From assembly GCF_003597395.2 (NCBI RefSeq), contig NC_133782.1:6186965-6250964 (forward strand): a stretch of DNA of 64,000 nucleotides. The letters run 5' to 3'. The position numbers were made by a program, and so were the translations under genes. The notes beneath the pieces were generated by a model. It saw nothing but the letters and a program-made list of their open reading frames with translations, did no database searches and had not been told where the DNA came from. This DNA comes from Chelonoidis abingdonii. Lineage: Eukaryota; Chordata; Testudines; Testudinidae. This document shows, piece after piece, positions 1-12,057 of the stretch. Each line of letters begins with the position of its first letter. Position 1 is the first letter of the stretch.

Positions 1-8
1 CCCTCAAC

Positions 9-587
9 CAGGGCTGGTGCAACCCATTAGGTGACGTAGACAGTCGCCTAGGGCACTAGCATTTTGGGGGCAGCATTTTGAGTTCTTCGGTGGTGACCGC
101 AGCAGCTCGATCTTTGGCCACCCCAGTCGTTGTCGGCATTTAGGCGGAGGGAGCTGGGACAGGGGGACACAGGGAGGGCCACCTGCAGCAAGTATGGGGG
201 GCGCGGCACGCAGGAGAACTGTTCCCCGCCCCAGCTCACCTCTGCTCTGCCTCCTCCCCTGAGCACGCCGCCCCGCTCTGCTTGTCTCCCTCCCAGGCAC
301 CATACATCTGATTGGCGCCGCAAGCCTGGGAGGCGGGATAAGTGGAGTGGCGATGGTGTGTTCAGAGAGGAGGCGGAGCAGAGGTGAGCTGGGGAGGGGG
401 AGCTGCCGCACAGGGCCCTGGGCCGGGGGGAGCTGTTGCGGGGCGGGGAGCCTCAGGACAGGGGCGTGGGGAGCTGCCACAGGGGGGTGCCTTAGGGTGG
501 AGGGAGGGCAGAGAGCTGCCACAGGGCTCAGATGGGGGTAAGGTGGAAGTTTCGCCTAGGGCACAAAACATCCTTGCACCTGCCCTG
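9..587. mobile_element. hAT-like non-autonomous DNA transposon
   Basis: The ends are imperfect inverted repeats: CAGGGCTGGTGCAAC at the left and, read inward on the other strand, CAGGGCAGGTGCAAG at the right (13 of 15 match). The flanks are ccctcaac (1-8) and tccccaac (588-595), 6 of 8 identical, consistent with an old 8-bp target-site duplication, which is the hAT hallmark. Both ends carry the subterminal motif gcctagggc, also found in the element at 57533-57879, so the two belong to one family. The interior is GC-rich with mirrored GGGAGCTG-type blocks and has open frames on both strands that are repeat artefacts. No transposase is visible. The left flank abuts the window edge, so the TSD call rests on limited context. 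Confidence 0.65.
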
Positions 588-595
588 TCCCCAAC

Positions 596-1593
596 ATCTG
601 TGTCTGAGTTACCCATCAGGGCACCTCCTTCCCTTTGGGCACTGGCTGATCCTTGCGTGCAGCATGGTGCATGCTCATACATAGCAGCCATGCAGGCAGG
701 CTGTTCCCTGGGCCTGACACCCTCCAACCCCCAGCCCTGAGCTCAACAGCAGCAGGGGCCTTCTCCTGCAGCCTGCATGCTCCCTTCTTTAATTGCATCC
801 CCATCCTGCAACGGGAGGAGAGCTGGCGGGAGGAAGAAAGGGTGGGACATCCTACTGGCTTTAGCCACCCATGACCCTCTCAGACAGTTGGCAGGTGAAA
901 TGTGGGGCTCCACACAAAGGATGATAATATTTATCAGCTTTATAACAACATACCTGTGCACAATGCAACTCCTGCACTAGGGTGTTCAGCTAACAAGGTG
1001 CAGGCTTGTCATACTGCCAGGAATTAAGAGACACACATACACATACTCCCCAACTCCCTAAAAGTGCTGGCCAAACAAACTAGCTTAACTTGTTTTCTGC
1101 ATGTTCTCTGCAGTGGAAAAAAGGCCTCTCCTTCTTTTCAGCTCCTCCAGCACTGCCTGCCTGACCTCTCTCCCTTCAAACCAAGGGCAGTGGTGGGAGA
1201 CAAACATCATTTTGCTTTTATTTGATGATTTATTTATAGCGCATGCTGTATTATTTAAAGCCTCCTCCTGAACTGCAGCGACCTGCTTTCCAGTTCCACG
1301 CAGATGGAGAAAGGGGGTGGGAACCGAACCTGATTTTACTCTAAATGCCTTTATACCTCTGTCACTTTCGGACACACTTCACCCTTGAACATCTCTTAAA
1401 CGAAGGAGCAATTCTCTGCAGTTTGTGTTAGTGACTAGCTTTCATTCACTAGGGGGCGATGTGAGCTTCAGGCTGCTATAACTCCATTGCTATCCATCCA
1501 TTTACTCCAGTCAAAACCACAGGTGGCACAATGTGAATTCAGCATGTTGCCTGGAAAGAGCTCTCCTGTAGGAAAGTAACAGCAGCAAGACAG
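596..1593. other. No supported feature
   Basis: About 1 kb of single-copy-looking sequence. Open frames are under 100 codons, have no recognisable domain and overlap on both strands. I see no repeat ends, promoter or RNA gene here. Confidence 0.5.
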
Positions 1594-1775
1594 ACAATGT
1601 GGCCTAGTGGAGAAAGTAATGGCCTGAATTCTAGTGCTGCCTCTGCCACTTGGGCAAGTCACCATCCTGCTCTGTGCCTCAGTTTCCCCATCTGCTCACT
1701 GGGAATAACAACGTTGACCTTCTTTGTAAGGCATTTTGAAATCTACAGTTTAAAAGCAAAATTATTATTATTATT
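1594..1775 (+). mobile_element. MIR (CORE-SINE), plus strand, with ATT tail
   Basis: The order of motifs matches the tRNA-derived MIR SINE: a tRNA-like head (gcctagtggagaaag), a stretch ending ctgcctctgccacttgggc, then the core signature gtgcctcagtttccccatct and a downstream AT-rich part. MIR is an ancient pol III-transcribed SINE mobilised by L2-type LINEs and is shared by amniotes. An (ATT)5 run at 1761-1775 follows. The head is worn and the copy is surely inactive. MIR names here mean the MIR/CORE-SINE superfamily; the exact subfamily cannot be read by eye. Confidence 0.85.
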
Positions 1776-2553
1776 GTGCATTGAGCCCACTCGCATCTGC
1801 CCCTTTCCTCCAACTTTGAGAACTTTCTGAAAGCCTGACTCACCTCTTAATGGGCAACTGCACGTGGCCCCACTTGCCTTCCCAGTCATAGCATATAGGG
1901 CACCATCCCTCCCATGGGTGATTCAATGCTTTCCCCATGGCAGCTGTTACGAATGCTTACATGATGGGAGCCATGTTCTTAGCACATATCCCATACATCT
2001 TGAGCGAGGCGCATTCTGATGGGTCATGGCAAGACCTATTCCCCTGGGGGCGGGGAATGGAATGAAAGTTGCTACCTGATTTTTTCATTTGCTCCCATTA
2101 GGCTGACTGGTCACAGGTATCACACTGCAGAGAGGAACTCGGAGCTCCACTGGTTTAGGACAGAATCAGTCTGAGCCTTTGGAAGTTATGAGCATGTCAG
2201 ACCTCTCCCTGCTGACAGTCTGCTCCCCAGCCCAATTTTTAAATCTCCAGGGGATTGTTTTTTATGGCTGCTGACTCATGAGATAGAAGCACAGTAGGGC
2301 TTCAGGGCACAGTTAATCAGAGAAGGGTATCTTTATTTAACTAGATCATCAGGAATTAAGCTTGAAATAGATCCTTTTCTGATACAGGCTTTAGAAGCTG
2401 CTTTTTTATTCTCAGGGTACCATGCAGAGCCTTCCAAGATTTTTTATTAAGAGTGTGGCGAGACTTTTAATGAAGGGGTTTGGTTTTAATTGTGTTTAGG
2501 GCCTGATTTTCAGTGACGCCACAACCAGACTCTGTTTCTGCTTGGATAATTTT
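1776..2553. other. No supported feature
   Basis: AT-moderate sequence without recognisable repeat ends or coding potential. Confidence 0.5.
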
Positions 2554-2564
2554 ACACACGCGCG

Positions 2565-2601
<37 letters not shown>

Positions 2602-2610
2602 ACGTGCATG
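2554..2610. repeat. (CA)n microsatellite
   Basis: An uninterrupted CA run from about 2567 to 2599 is preceded by alternating CG/CA (cacacgcgcgcc) and followed by cgtacgtg. The whole tract alternates purine and pyrimidine, which favours Z-DNA-type structure and length polymorphism. Confidence 0.95.
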
Positions 2611-4126
2611 GCTGAGTGACCCTAGCACTTGTGTTTGTGGCTGTCAGCATTTCCAAGTACAATACCCAAATCTTTGATCTGCACAAGTGCGTGTGTAGAT
2701 GTTAAAGTGAGTGCACAGGTGTAGGCCCAGAGCTGAAAATCAAACCATGCGCTTCACACTGTTAGTTCCAGACAGCCCCATATGTGCTGCCCCTGTACTG
2801 GGAAGCTCAAGAAGAGAAAAGAAGGGCAAAATCTGGGCTCCTGTGTCCCCAGAGCCAACTTGGAAAAAGAGAGGAGGAGTAAAGCAGGATGAAATTGCCT
2901 GGCCCAAGCTTCAGGGAGGGGTTTGCCCTGACTGACTGGCTGTATGCCAGCTGATCCCTCTGCAGGGCTTTATAACTTGGTTCCAGACACAGCTGGAGCC
3001 AGAGTGTGGGAGAAACATGTCCTGGGAGGTGCTGCTGCTGCTGCTGGTGGAAGGCATGAGCCGGATGGAAAATAATAGGAGCTAGTCCAACAAAGCCTGA
3101 GTGGCTTAGACCCACTTACACAAGTTGCAGTCTTTGCCCTGTTTATCTGTTGCCTGGTGCTCCAGCGAACTGTTCCTGAACTAAATGTCTTGCCTTCTGG
3201 ATTCAGTTAACTGAGACCTGCCCCTGCCAGCTCATGACATAGCTGACTGCCTGCACACACTGTTGCCCAGTTTAAGCATGCAGCTGAGTTAATTGCTCAT
3301 CTAACTGCTTCAAAACCTAGCTCTGCGTCTTTTGTGCTGCTGCTGACCCTCCTTGCAGTTTGTCCAACTTCCCCTACCAGCGCTCTTTAAACTTTACCTT
3401 CCTTCTAAGCTTTCTTCATATGCTGGAAACTTTGAGTTCCCCCAGCTCCTGTCTCCCAACCCTTTACTTAGCGCTCTTTAATGTAATGTACAGTGTTTCT
3501 CTAGAGACACCAGCCACCTAAAGGATGGACAATTGAGTCTGTAAATAACACTGCTCCAGGCAAATCTTCAGATTAGAGATTTCTTCAAAAGTTGTTGAGG
3601 TGGTGATCCTCTCCCTTTAAAACCAGGGGGATATAAAAAGATTACTGGTCTGAGAGTAAATAGAGACTAGATTCTCCTTCTGTCTGAATGCTTCTCCCCT
3701 CTGTTTATCTGGGATACTTAAACCCCATTTTGAAGTGACACAAAGCCACACGACTGTCATTCAAGTGAGCAGGGGAACTGACAGCAAAAAAGCCTTGGGA
3801 AAGCTCAAAATCTACTCAAGGTTTTAGTCTTTGCAGCATGCCTGGTGATTTGCTGTTTCACCGCGCCGGTTCCAACTTTTGCTTTTATTTTAGAGCGCAT
3901 CTACCTTAAAAACAACATGTAATTGGGCCCTTGTTACTTTTAACAGAGGGTGAGGGGTTTTTTTAGGGTATCCTGTACATTCCTCTAAGGCGCCATTTAA
4001 AGTGGATCTCTTGAAGCATTTAATTTAAAACCATATTTGAATGCTGTCTTCTTGAAGCAAAACTGTCAAGGGGAGTTTTCCCAAATTCATGTCAAATATA
4101 TGATGGTACATGGTACTTTAGCTCTC
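2611..4126. other. No supported gene; short (GCT)5 run
   Basis: About 1.5 kb with no gene that I can support. The only simple feature is a (GCT)5 run at 3031-3045. Short open frames (2711-2935 plus, 2807-3115 minus) overlap and show no domain. Confidence 0.5.
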
Positions 4127-4261
4127 CATGATATCTTGCATCCAGAGATCACAAAGAACTTTATTAACATGAATAGTCAAAGCCTCACCACATCCCTCTA
4201 AGTGTAACAATTATCCCCCTTTTATATACAAGGTAAGAATATATCACAGAGAATGGATGTG
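4127..4261 (-). mobile_element. MIR-type SINE fragment, minus strand
   Basis: Read on the minus strand this is the middle and tail of a MIR-like SINE. The plus strand shows the order 'agatcacaaagaactttatt ... ttatccccctttt ... aaggtaag', equivalent to the MIR core followed by the 'aaagcgctttgaga' type tail. The head region is missing. Divergence is high. Confidence 0.6.
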
Positions 4262-5252
4262 TAGAAATCCCTCCACCAGGAGAGGGAGCTGTCACTTAAT
4301 TTTAGGGTTTCAGCAGAGTCTCACTTGGCATGGTAATATTATTTAGTAGGGTTACAGTTAACCAAACCCTATTTCCGCTACAGCTGCTTGCCTCTGGTCA
4401 TGAAAAACAATCTCAGGACAGTCCCAATTTCCTTGTTTGTGTTCCAAGACTTGCAACCCTGTTTTGCAAGATATGAAAGAAATTTCTAGACCAACTCAAC
4501 TTTGATACTGGCAGGCAATCTGTAGCGCACGCAACAAAGATCTCTCCCCCTGCCTATAATAAACAGTGTCATTTAGCTAATGGACAAAGAGATCTTTGAG
4601 GTTGCAAAGCACTTCTTATGTTCTTAGTATGATTATTCTGCATTTCAACCACATGGCGCAACATTCCAACACAATATTACAGCATGTTGTCCAACTGACA
4701 TAGGACTTGATGACCGATAGGGCATGCTGAAAGGTCATCTGTTTTCTTGGTCTCTGGCTAATGGAAAGGAGTTCGGTGGATTTGAGAGGGTCTGTAGGGG
4801 AGAGCTTATTATTTTATAAGGGTTGCATTAAACTGATGATTTATCTTTGGAGAAAGGGGGTGGTCTGGGTGAGGATGAATAGGTTTGTGTACATCAATAA
4901 TGTGCAATTATTTAGGACAAGATGTGCAGGAGGATGTTTTGTCCAGCTGAAACTCCAGAAGAACGTAAGTGAGACAGAGACATGGGGGCTGACACCCTTG
5001 CTCCTACAAAAAGCAGCTGTGGATCTCTAGAGACCACTCGTGGAGAGAACCTGTCTTATGTTGCATCCAGAATGGACACTTCCAACAATACAGAGCCCCA
5101 TGATGGCCTCAGTGCAGAGCACCATTTGCTAAAATAGCAGCATCACTTCCTGTAACACCTTGGGCTTCCCTTGGAGATCCCAGGCCATCTTACGAAATTG
5201 GATATGATCACACAGCCCAGAGTGAAACGGCTGCAGAAGGATGAGCCATGAC
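4262..5252. other. No supported feature
   Basis: Single-copy-looking sequence. An 89-codon plus-strand frame at 4761-5030 has no recognisable domain and no splice or promoter context that would support it. Confidence 0.5.
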
Positions 5253-5260
5253 ACCATAGG

Positions 5261-5911
5261 TAGGGCCCCACCAAATTCACATCCATGAAAAATGCGTCAC
5301 CGACCGTGAAATCTGGTCTCCCCCCATGAAATCTCATCTTTTGTGGGCTTTACCCTATACTATACAGATTTCACGGGGGAGACCAGTGTTTCTCAAATTG
5401 GGGGTCATGACCCAAAAGGGAGTTGCAGGGGTTTACAAGGTTATTTTAGGGGGGTCATGGTATTACCACCCTTACTTCTGCGATGACTTCAGCATTGGGT
5501 AGCCAGAGAGTGGTGGGTGGCCCAGCACCCAATTTTGAAGGCAGCGCCCCACCAGCAGCAGCGCAGAAGTAAGGGTGGCGGTACCACACCAGGTCATCTT
5601 TACTTCTGTGCTGCTGCTGGCGGCAGTTCTGCCTTCAGAGCTGGGTTCCTGGCCGGCAGCCACCACCCTCCAGCTGCTCAGCTCTGAAGAAAGTGCCGCA
5701 GCCAGCAGCAGCACAGAAGTAAGGGTAGCAGTACCACAACTCCCCTGCAATAACCTTATGACACCCCCACAACTTCTTTTTGGGTCAGGAGCCCTACAAT
5801 TACAATACACTGAAATTTCAGATTTAAATAGCTGCAATCATTAAATTTATATTTTAAAAATCCTGTAACCATGAAGTTGACCTAACTGGCAATGAATTTA
5901 GTAGGGCCCTA
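5261..5911. mobile_element. hAT-like non-autonomous element, perfect 8-bp TSD
   Basis: The 651-bp element has terminal inverted repeats: TAGGGCCCCACCAAATTCAC at the left and TAGGGCCCTACTAAATTCAT read inward from the right (17 of 20 match). It is bounded by identical 8-bp duplications accatagg at 5253-5260 and 5912-5919, which is diagnostic of hAT-type insertion. Inside are four alternating copies of a block containing 'cttacttctg' or its complement 'cagaagtaag' (about 5472-5480, 5561-5572, 5600-5608 and 5715-5724), together with 'ccttcagagctggg' and its complement, so the element folds into internal hairpins. Subterminal parts also mirror each other ('tttctcaaattgggggtcatgacccaaaa' region against 'cttctttttgggtcagga' region). 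No transposase remains, and open frames on both strands arise from the palindromic design. Confidence 0.9.
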
Positions 5912-5919
5912 ACCATAGG

Positions 5920-6427
5920 AAATAAATGGATGCACCTGTGCACAATAACTGGTTGGTGAGTCAGCAATGAAATCACAGCAGTTTGTCACAGCATTTGTTT
6001 TCCTTACCCAGAAAGAAAAGTGATTTAAGGAGCTAGTCCATAAAAACAGATACCCTCAAGGGAAACCTGAGTACCTTGCTGAGTCAGCACTTCAGATGTG
6101 ACAGCATGTCATTCCCTTTCCCAAGCTAAAAAGAAACGAGACATGCTGAAGTCGAGATTTATCAATAGCAGCTGAGTAGTGGAAAAGATGCCAACCACCA
6201 GGTCTCAGACATGGCATCACAGTACCATTTTGTGATTTTATTTTCCAGCAAATCATGAATGGATTTTTACAAACCCTGCGAATGGCTGATATAGTTACAA
6301 GGAAAAAAACCCAGAAAGTTTCCAAGAATTTCAATAGGGGTAAATTTATCATTGGCACAAAGAACCTCAGTAAAATGCAGCAGAACCATGGAAATACGTG
6401 AGTCTCTGTGTCCAATTCTGTCACCCT
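5920..6427. other. No supported feature
   Basis: About 500 bp without recognised repeats. A 110-codon minus-strand frame (6092-6424) has no recognisable domain. Confidence 0.45.
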
Positions 6428-6632
6428 CTAGGAAAATAATCCATTATGATTGTTATTGTATTACCATAGTTCCTAGGAGCTCTAGTCATGGAGCAGGATC
6501 CTAATGTGCTAGGTGCTGTACAAACACAGAACAAAAGAATGGTCCCTGCCCCAAAGACTTTACAATCTAAGTTTAACACAAGAGACGGCAAATAGCTACA
6601 GAGAGGCTGACAATACAAGGAAACCATGAGAC
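6428..6632 (-). mobile_element. MIR/CORE-SINE tail type, minus strand
   Basis: On the minus strand the motif order is 'ttagattgtaaagtctttgg', 'ggcagggacc', 'tgtacagcacctagca', then an AT-rich terminus. This is the long tail shared by the MIR-like SINEs of turtles and crocodilians, and the same block recurs on the plus strand at 9700, 11755, 27850, 50850 and 52570 in this window. The tRNA-related head is not visible. Confidence 0.75.
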
Positions 6633-6983
6633 AGTTTAAAATAACATGCAGTAGATAAGGGAATCAAAGTAACAGGTGCTGTACATATGACCCTCAGGAC
6701 TCCTCAGTGCCATCTCGCAAAGGGTTCACTATTCTGCAACAGCAACTCCTATCAGGCCTGACAAACTCTCTACACCTAATACACCATGTTCATGGGGCAT
6801 GCTTCTGGTCGAGCACTTCCATTTAAATGAATAGATTCCTAAGTGTTACTCATGCCCCTGCCTGTAAACACAAGTCCTGCATGTTCTCCAGTACATGGAA
6901 TGTGTCAGAGGTTGTATGTATGGAAGGGAGAACTCGAGTAAACCACTGGACATAGTAATGTTTTGGTAGAACCTCCGATCAAG
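6633..6983. other. No supported feature
   Basis: No recognisable gene or repeat ends in about 350 bp. Confidence 0.4.
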
Positions 6984-7053
6984 GAGCCTGATCCATCCAG
7001 AGTCCACTGAAGTCAACGTAAAGACTCCTATTCAACTGGCTTTGGATCAGGTC
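6984..7053. repeat. Short palindromic MITE
   Basis: The left arm begins 'gagcctgatcca' and the right arm ends 'ggatcaggtct'. Read inward the arms match imperfectly over about 34 bases and meet near 'agtcaacgtaaagact'. This is one of several roughly 70-120-bp near-palindromes in the window that share 'ccattgacttcaatgg'-like centres. Confidence 0.6.
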
Positions 7054-8568
7054 TTAAAAGCATGAAGCTAGTCATGTAAGTGCTTGTGATGCAGTCAAAG
7101 AGATTCCCATGTGTGTCAAATATAGAGCCAGGCCATGATGTTTGATGTGATTCCTACTAGAGCACAGAGAATTCACAGTTGCATGAGCTTCAATTTCTGT
7201 GCAATGCTTCATTATGGCAAAGCAAAACAAAAAAGGCAATTTCTAGGGAGGGAAAAATGTTCTGTTCTCTTGCCTTTAGCCAAAATGTGCTAAATAACAA
7301 TGGCCAAAAAAAAAAATTAAATAAAAAAAAAGGCAGCTCAATCTTTGTTTTTTATGAGGAGATCTGTTCAGAAAGCCATAGTGTTTTTGAAAAAGCTAAA
7401 AATCCACTTGTTTCCCCTTCTGTATAAAATGTTGGGTTTTTTTGTTCTAGCAGTTATAAAATGCTGCTTACATTACGGGGGTTGTTAAAAGCATTTAATT
7501 AATTTTCTATGCAGAAATCTACAGCAAACAAAGAAAAGGAAAGAGAAAAGGAAAAAGGCATCATACTGGCTTAACTTGATTGTGTTTCTTAGGGTCAAAG
7601 AGAAAAAAAGGCAGAGTGCACAATATACGGCGCGACGGCTGGTTGGATTGCAAACTTGAATAAGATTTTTGAAACTTCCCCTCTTTGAGAAATTCACCAA
7701 ACTCCCAGCTCTAATGTGCTTGTCTGTGCCAGTTTTCATTTTTATCCAGTGCCTCTTTTGTTCATTTGATTCAATCCTTCTCTCCTTCCCCATAGTCTTC
7801 CAGGATTTCATAACAGACCACCAGTTCTCCCGGTAGTCTGTAGCATAGTTCTTGACTCAGCCTGATAGGGTGTCACAGCTTGAGATGTCCCCTGGGCAGC
7901 CACATCTATCCCAATAGTAGACCCAAAGGTACTAAGAGGCCCAGAGGCCGTCCTGTTGCTATAATCCGATGATGAGGGGACTTGGTGACTGACTTCATTT
8001 CTTGGTTTTTCATAGGGCCGATGCCCAAAGGACCAGCACTAGAGTATGGAGGGGGAAGATGTCAATAAGCTTGTGATAGCTTCTTACTTTCTTTCTCATT
8101 GGGAGCCATCTCCCAGGTAATGCTGTCCCTTGCAGTCTTGTCATTTGACAGTCTTCTGGGTCACTTTTGAGAGCTCTGAGAAAGTCCCAATTCTGGGCCC
8201 CACAAGGCAAACAGGCTGAGCCCCTTTCTCCGATTGTTCCTGACCTATGGCCAACCTTTCTTTTTCTAGCACTGGGCTCCAGAAATAGCAACTCTGCCCA
8301 CATTTGGACACGCTGCCCAAATGAGACAGATGCCGTTTATAGAACTCATGTGTTGACATTCAGCTGCTGCTGATGATTTTCAGTTGTCTTGACATTTGCA
8401 TTTGAAATTATTTCCATTAACTCCATCTTGTCTGCAATACAACAGATGTGGAATGCTTCAGGGACACCCTCAGAGCCACTCTGTTGCTGGCCCTCTCATG
8501 GATGCACAGAGGGGAAAGAAAAACCTTTTAGACCTCATAACAAGTAGGGCCTACCATCAACAAGGCAC
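7054..8568. other. No supported gene; A-rich run
   Basis: About 1.5 kb without a supportable gene. A-rich runs lie at 7306-7331. Several sub-135-codon frames overlap in opposite directions, and none shows a domain. Confidence 0.45.
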
Positions 8569-8961
8569 TGGAAATCTAGCCTTTCTGGGGGCGGCCTGGT
8601 CAAGTTCCAGGGGAGGGGGACCAGTCTGTGGGCAGGGCCAGGTCCCAGGTCTGGGGGGAAACATGAGGAGGGGCTCAGCTCTCAGAAAGTTATGCAAGAC
8701 TAGGAGAGGTTTGGGGCGGAACTCAGGTGCTACTTTCCCATTGGCTGGTCTCTGCCCTGGCACGCTGCATGCATGCAGAGCGGGACCTGAGTGCTGACCA
8801 GGTGGCTGCAGCATGTAACCAGCCACGATGTGTGTGTCTGGTAGTTAAGACACTGCGTATGCAGCAAAACCCTTGGCAAATCACTTCTTCTGACTGGCAG
8901 CCAGCAAGGCACTAGAAAAACTGGCCAGGTTGGTCAAAAACTGGCTAGGTGGCAACCCTAA
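8569..8961. mobile_element. Possible DNA-transposon remnant (GGTTGCCA terminus)
   Basis: The right end reads outward to 'ggtggcaaccctaaaat', i.e. TAGGGTTGCCACCTAGCC on the minus strand, a terminus type common to reptile DNA elements. Just inside lies a self-similar stretch 'aactggccaggttggtcaaaaactggc'. The body (8580-8760) is GC-rich relative to its surroundings and contains an inverted CCAAT-like 'cccattggctgg'. The left end cannot be placed with certainty ('agtagggcctacc' near 8546 is a candidate), and no clear TSD is visible. Confidence 0.4.
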
Positions 8962-9689
8962 AATAACAGCCAGCACCATTTGAGGTTTCTGAGCTGACGG
9001 AAGCAAAGAGGAAGCTCCCCCATTCTCCTCCAGGGGGCAGGGCTTTCCAAAGAAGGCAGGAAGCGGTAGAGTGCATATAGGACCAATGGACGGTAAAGTC
9101 TCGACACCACCACTGCATGCTGTAAACTCAGGTCGGGAACGTGTTTCTTGAACTCCTTGAGGAAGAGGCAAGCTCTGTATTGCCCCCATAAGGAAGTGGC
9201 ACCCTCCAAAATGTTCTTTGCATCCCTTGTGCATCCGTCTGGTTCCACACTCCAAATAGCCCCCACATCCAAGGGTATTTGGACCTGGGGTTTGGGGACA
9301 GGTTCATCCTTAGTTTTGTGGTTGTCTGAAGCACCCGAACACATGGCATCTGGTTTCTGTTCTCAAAGGAGTATGCTCAATGAGGTTGGCCCAATTCCCA
9401 TCCAACATAGGCTGCTACTGGCAGGGCAGAGTGTGTCAGAACAGGTCAATCCCAACCAGTCTCCAGAGCCGTGAAATAAAATACAACAAGGATAAATAAA
9501 GATTTTGTGTTTTCTCTGACTCAGATTCATATTAAAAAAGAATTCAAGATTATAATAAAATCCCAACTCTTAGCTATGGAGGATGCTGCTAACAGTCAAT
9601 ATTCCCCTAAATTTGCTTCTGCATGACAGCATGATTCCTACTGAGATTTTTTCCTCAAATCAAACCAGATAAAACAAAGAGACAGGATG
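8962..9689. other. No supported feature
   Basis: Overlapping 60-130-codon frames run in both directions at 8881-9474, a pattern typical of chance in stop-poor sequence. I recognise no domain, splice pattern or repeat end. Confidence 0.45.
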
Positions 9690-9805
9690 CTCTGGGGCAG
9701 GTACGGCCTTTTGGTTTTGTCTTTGTATAGCACCACGCACAATAGGATTCTGGTCTCTGACTAGGTGCTATGGAAATACAAACAAACAATGATAATAAAC
9801 ACCTT
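9690..9805 (+). mobile_element. MIR/CORE-SINE tail fragment, plus strand
   Basis: The series 'ggggcaggtacggcc', 'ttgtatagcaccacgcacaa', 'ggattctggtctctgac', 'gtgctatggaaatac' matches the terminal part of the family seen complete at 50710-50990 and 52400-52645. Only the 3' portion is present. Confidence 0.7.
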
Positions 9806-11744
9806 GTGATACAATAAGGAATAGGAAAACCCTTAGGGACAATTTTTTAAAGAGCAATCCAGAACTAGATTTGTTCAAACCATCATTTGCTCACACAGGT
9901 AGTATGGTCTGCAAGGGAAAATGAGATGTGATTATACAAAGTCTGTTTTTTTGGGTGGACAAAAGGTTGTGCACACAAGTTTGCAAGTACAAATTGGGAG
10001 GCACTTTGCAAAATGTGGCCCATTGTTATGCAAATCCAGGAGTCAAAAATTCTAAGAAGTATTTTGTGGCTCCATTTTGTAAGGAAGTGTTCTTGTAGGA
10101 TCTCATGTTTCCTGTGAAATTCCTGTGTCACTAGGATGCTGCAGTAGGGACAGATGCCAAAGTTTCATTTCACTCAGAGAAAAACAACTCTTGCATGTGG
10201 GTGTTTGGTGCTGATTGAAACAGAAGAAAAAAGATGTCGGAGCAAGAGTGAACACGTTTCCCATGAAAATGAATCAGTTTGAATAATACTTAGAGTGAAG
10301 AAGGAATTTCACGCTTTGGTAACTTTCCTGACGCTGTAGTTTACCCTTCTTTATAAAGTGGCCCATTCCAGTGCTGAAATGAACACTGGTCTGGAAGAAC
10401 GTCCTCCCCCCCCACCACCACTTTCTTCTCTCAACACAGAACATAACATCCAGGGACAATATGCAACTGAGATATATACTGATTGTCCCAAAGTTGACTA
10501 GCCATTCAGCCACACAATGGCTGTTCTCATCAGACCAAGAGGCCTCAGATTTTGGTACACTGGATCAAATTGAGGCCAGGTGTCATCCGTGGTTATGATT
10601 ACCACAACAAGTCAAAGCTTTCACTTATTTCCTCCTTTCTGTCTACTTAAAGGACAAGAGATATTTGATCCAAAATTCCCCAGCCTTGTAAGTGTACTGT
10701 TGAAAATAATTGCTAGCCTGTTTACAGAAACATGGGCAATAGATATTCTGAGTACAGTAAAGAGCACTTGTGTATGCTTAGCACAAGGATTTGTGGTAAG
10801 GAGCAGTGCAATCTGACACAGTATGAGAGCAGCTTGGCCACAAGTCATATAATGTAGCCAGACAGCTAGTGGAAAAATATTTTTAACTGTCCCCAGCAAC
10901 ATAATGTGGTGTGACTTCAAACTCTGATGATGTGAGCAGTTATTTTGTCACACCCTAAGTGACAGGAGCCAAAGCTTTCCGGTGTGCTGTCTCTGACAGA
11001 TATGGTCTCTGTGGGAATCCCAGGAGACAGAGACCAGACAAGACATGCAAACACCATGCATGATCTGGGAAGCAAGTTTGACAGACTAGAAGATTAGCTT
11101 GAAAAGTCTTTTCCTAAAAGTTCCTAGGGTCACCAGTGGGTTAGAGTCACAGCCTTTCCTGCACTGGCTGCTGGGATCGATGAGGCTTCCTGTGAGGAAC
11201 TGAGTGTTCAGAAAGCCACAGCTAATGAAACCTGTCAGTCCCTTCCTTGTCCTTTCATGCAGCTGGAAATCACATGGACAAGCGAGACCTGCTGGTCCGG
11301 AACAATGAGCCAAAAAATTTGTCTGGAACATCTAAGGAGCATGGAGCCATCAGTGGCTGTCCATCATGCTTCCCAGCATCCCACAAGCCAGCAAGTCCTT
11401 CACACAACCAGGACTTGTATACTCATCCCAAATGCCACTTGGAGCAAAACTTCCGTAAATGATTCAGTCAAAATGGACTTTAATCCTAAAATCTCCACCT
11501 ATATTAGCATGCTGCTAGCAAGTGCTGGCTTAAACCTCCTGTAAAGGAAAACTGCATCAGAGCATAACATATTTTCTAATCAGAAATGAAAACAGAAAAG
11601 AAATGTGTCCACTAAAACCTGGGTTGTGTTAAAGTGTTTGTCAAGCCTTTGTTTTTAAGAAATAGATGCACTGATCAATATTGTCTCATGGCTTCCTTGT
11701 GCTTCCCTGTCTGTCTGTTGGTATCCATGTGTTGTCTCTTGTGT
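9806..11744. other. No supported feature
   Basis: Nearly 2 kb of single-copy-looking, AT-moderate sequence. Frames reach 99 codons and show no recognisable domain. Confidence 0.5.
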
Positions 11745-11895
11745 TATACTTAGATTGTAAGATCTCTGCGGCAGGGACTATCTTTTTGCTCTCTGTGTGT
11801 ACAGTACTATAGCATGATCGGTCCATCCATGACTAGTGCTTCTCAGGGCTACAACAATACAAATTATCATTATTAATAAGAATAATAATAGATAA
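11745..11895 (+). mobile_element. MIR/CORE-SINE tail fragment, plus strand, with AAT tail
   Basis: The copy shows 'ttagattgtaagatctctgc', 'ggcagggactatctttttg', 'gtacagtactatagca' and 'gggctacaacaatacaaat', ending in an AAT-rich tail at 11865-11890. This is the same 3' block as at 6428-6632 (opposite strand) and 9690-9805. The head is absent. Confidence 0.75.
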
Positions 11896-12057
11896 AAGTC
11901 AGAAAAACCATTATATTCAAAGAACACTTAAAAATGTCAATGGCTTAACGCAGTAAAACTGGCATGCACTAATATCCCCAGTAACCAGACCTTATTGTTC
12001 AGCCCCTAGCCTAGCCTTTCCCATTCCCTCCCTTTGTTATCATCTCCTTTAGGTATT

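Noticed and set aside
2554..2610. Possible CRISPR-like or satellite array
   Set aside because: It is a simple (CA)n run without spacers; no spaced repeat array exists in the window.
5472..5844. Mirrored open frames on both strands
   Set aside because: They arise from inverted blocks in the hAT-like element and encode near-mirror low-complexity peptides.
8569..9474. Cluster of overlapping 60-130-codon frames on both strands
   Set aside because: Opposed overlapping frames with no domain or codon signal; likely GC-biased repeat remnant plus chance.
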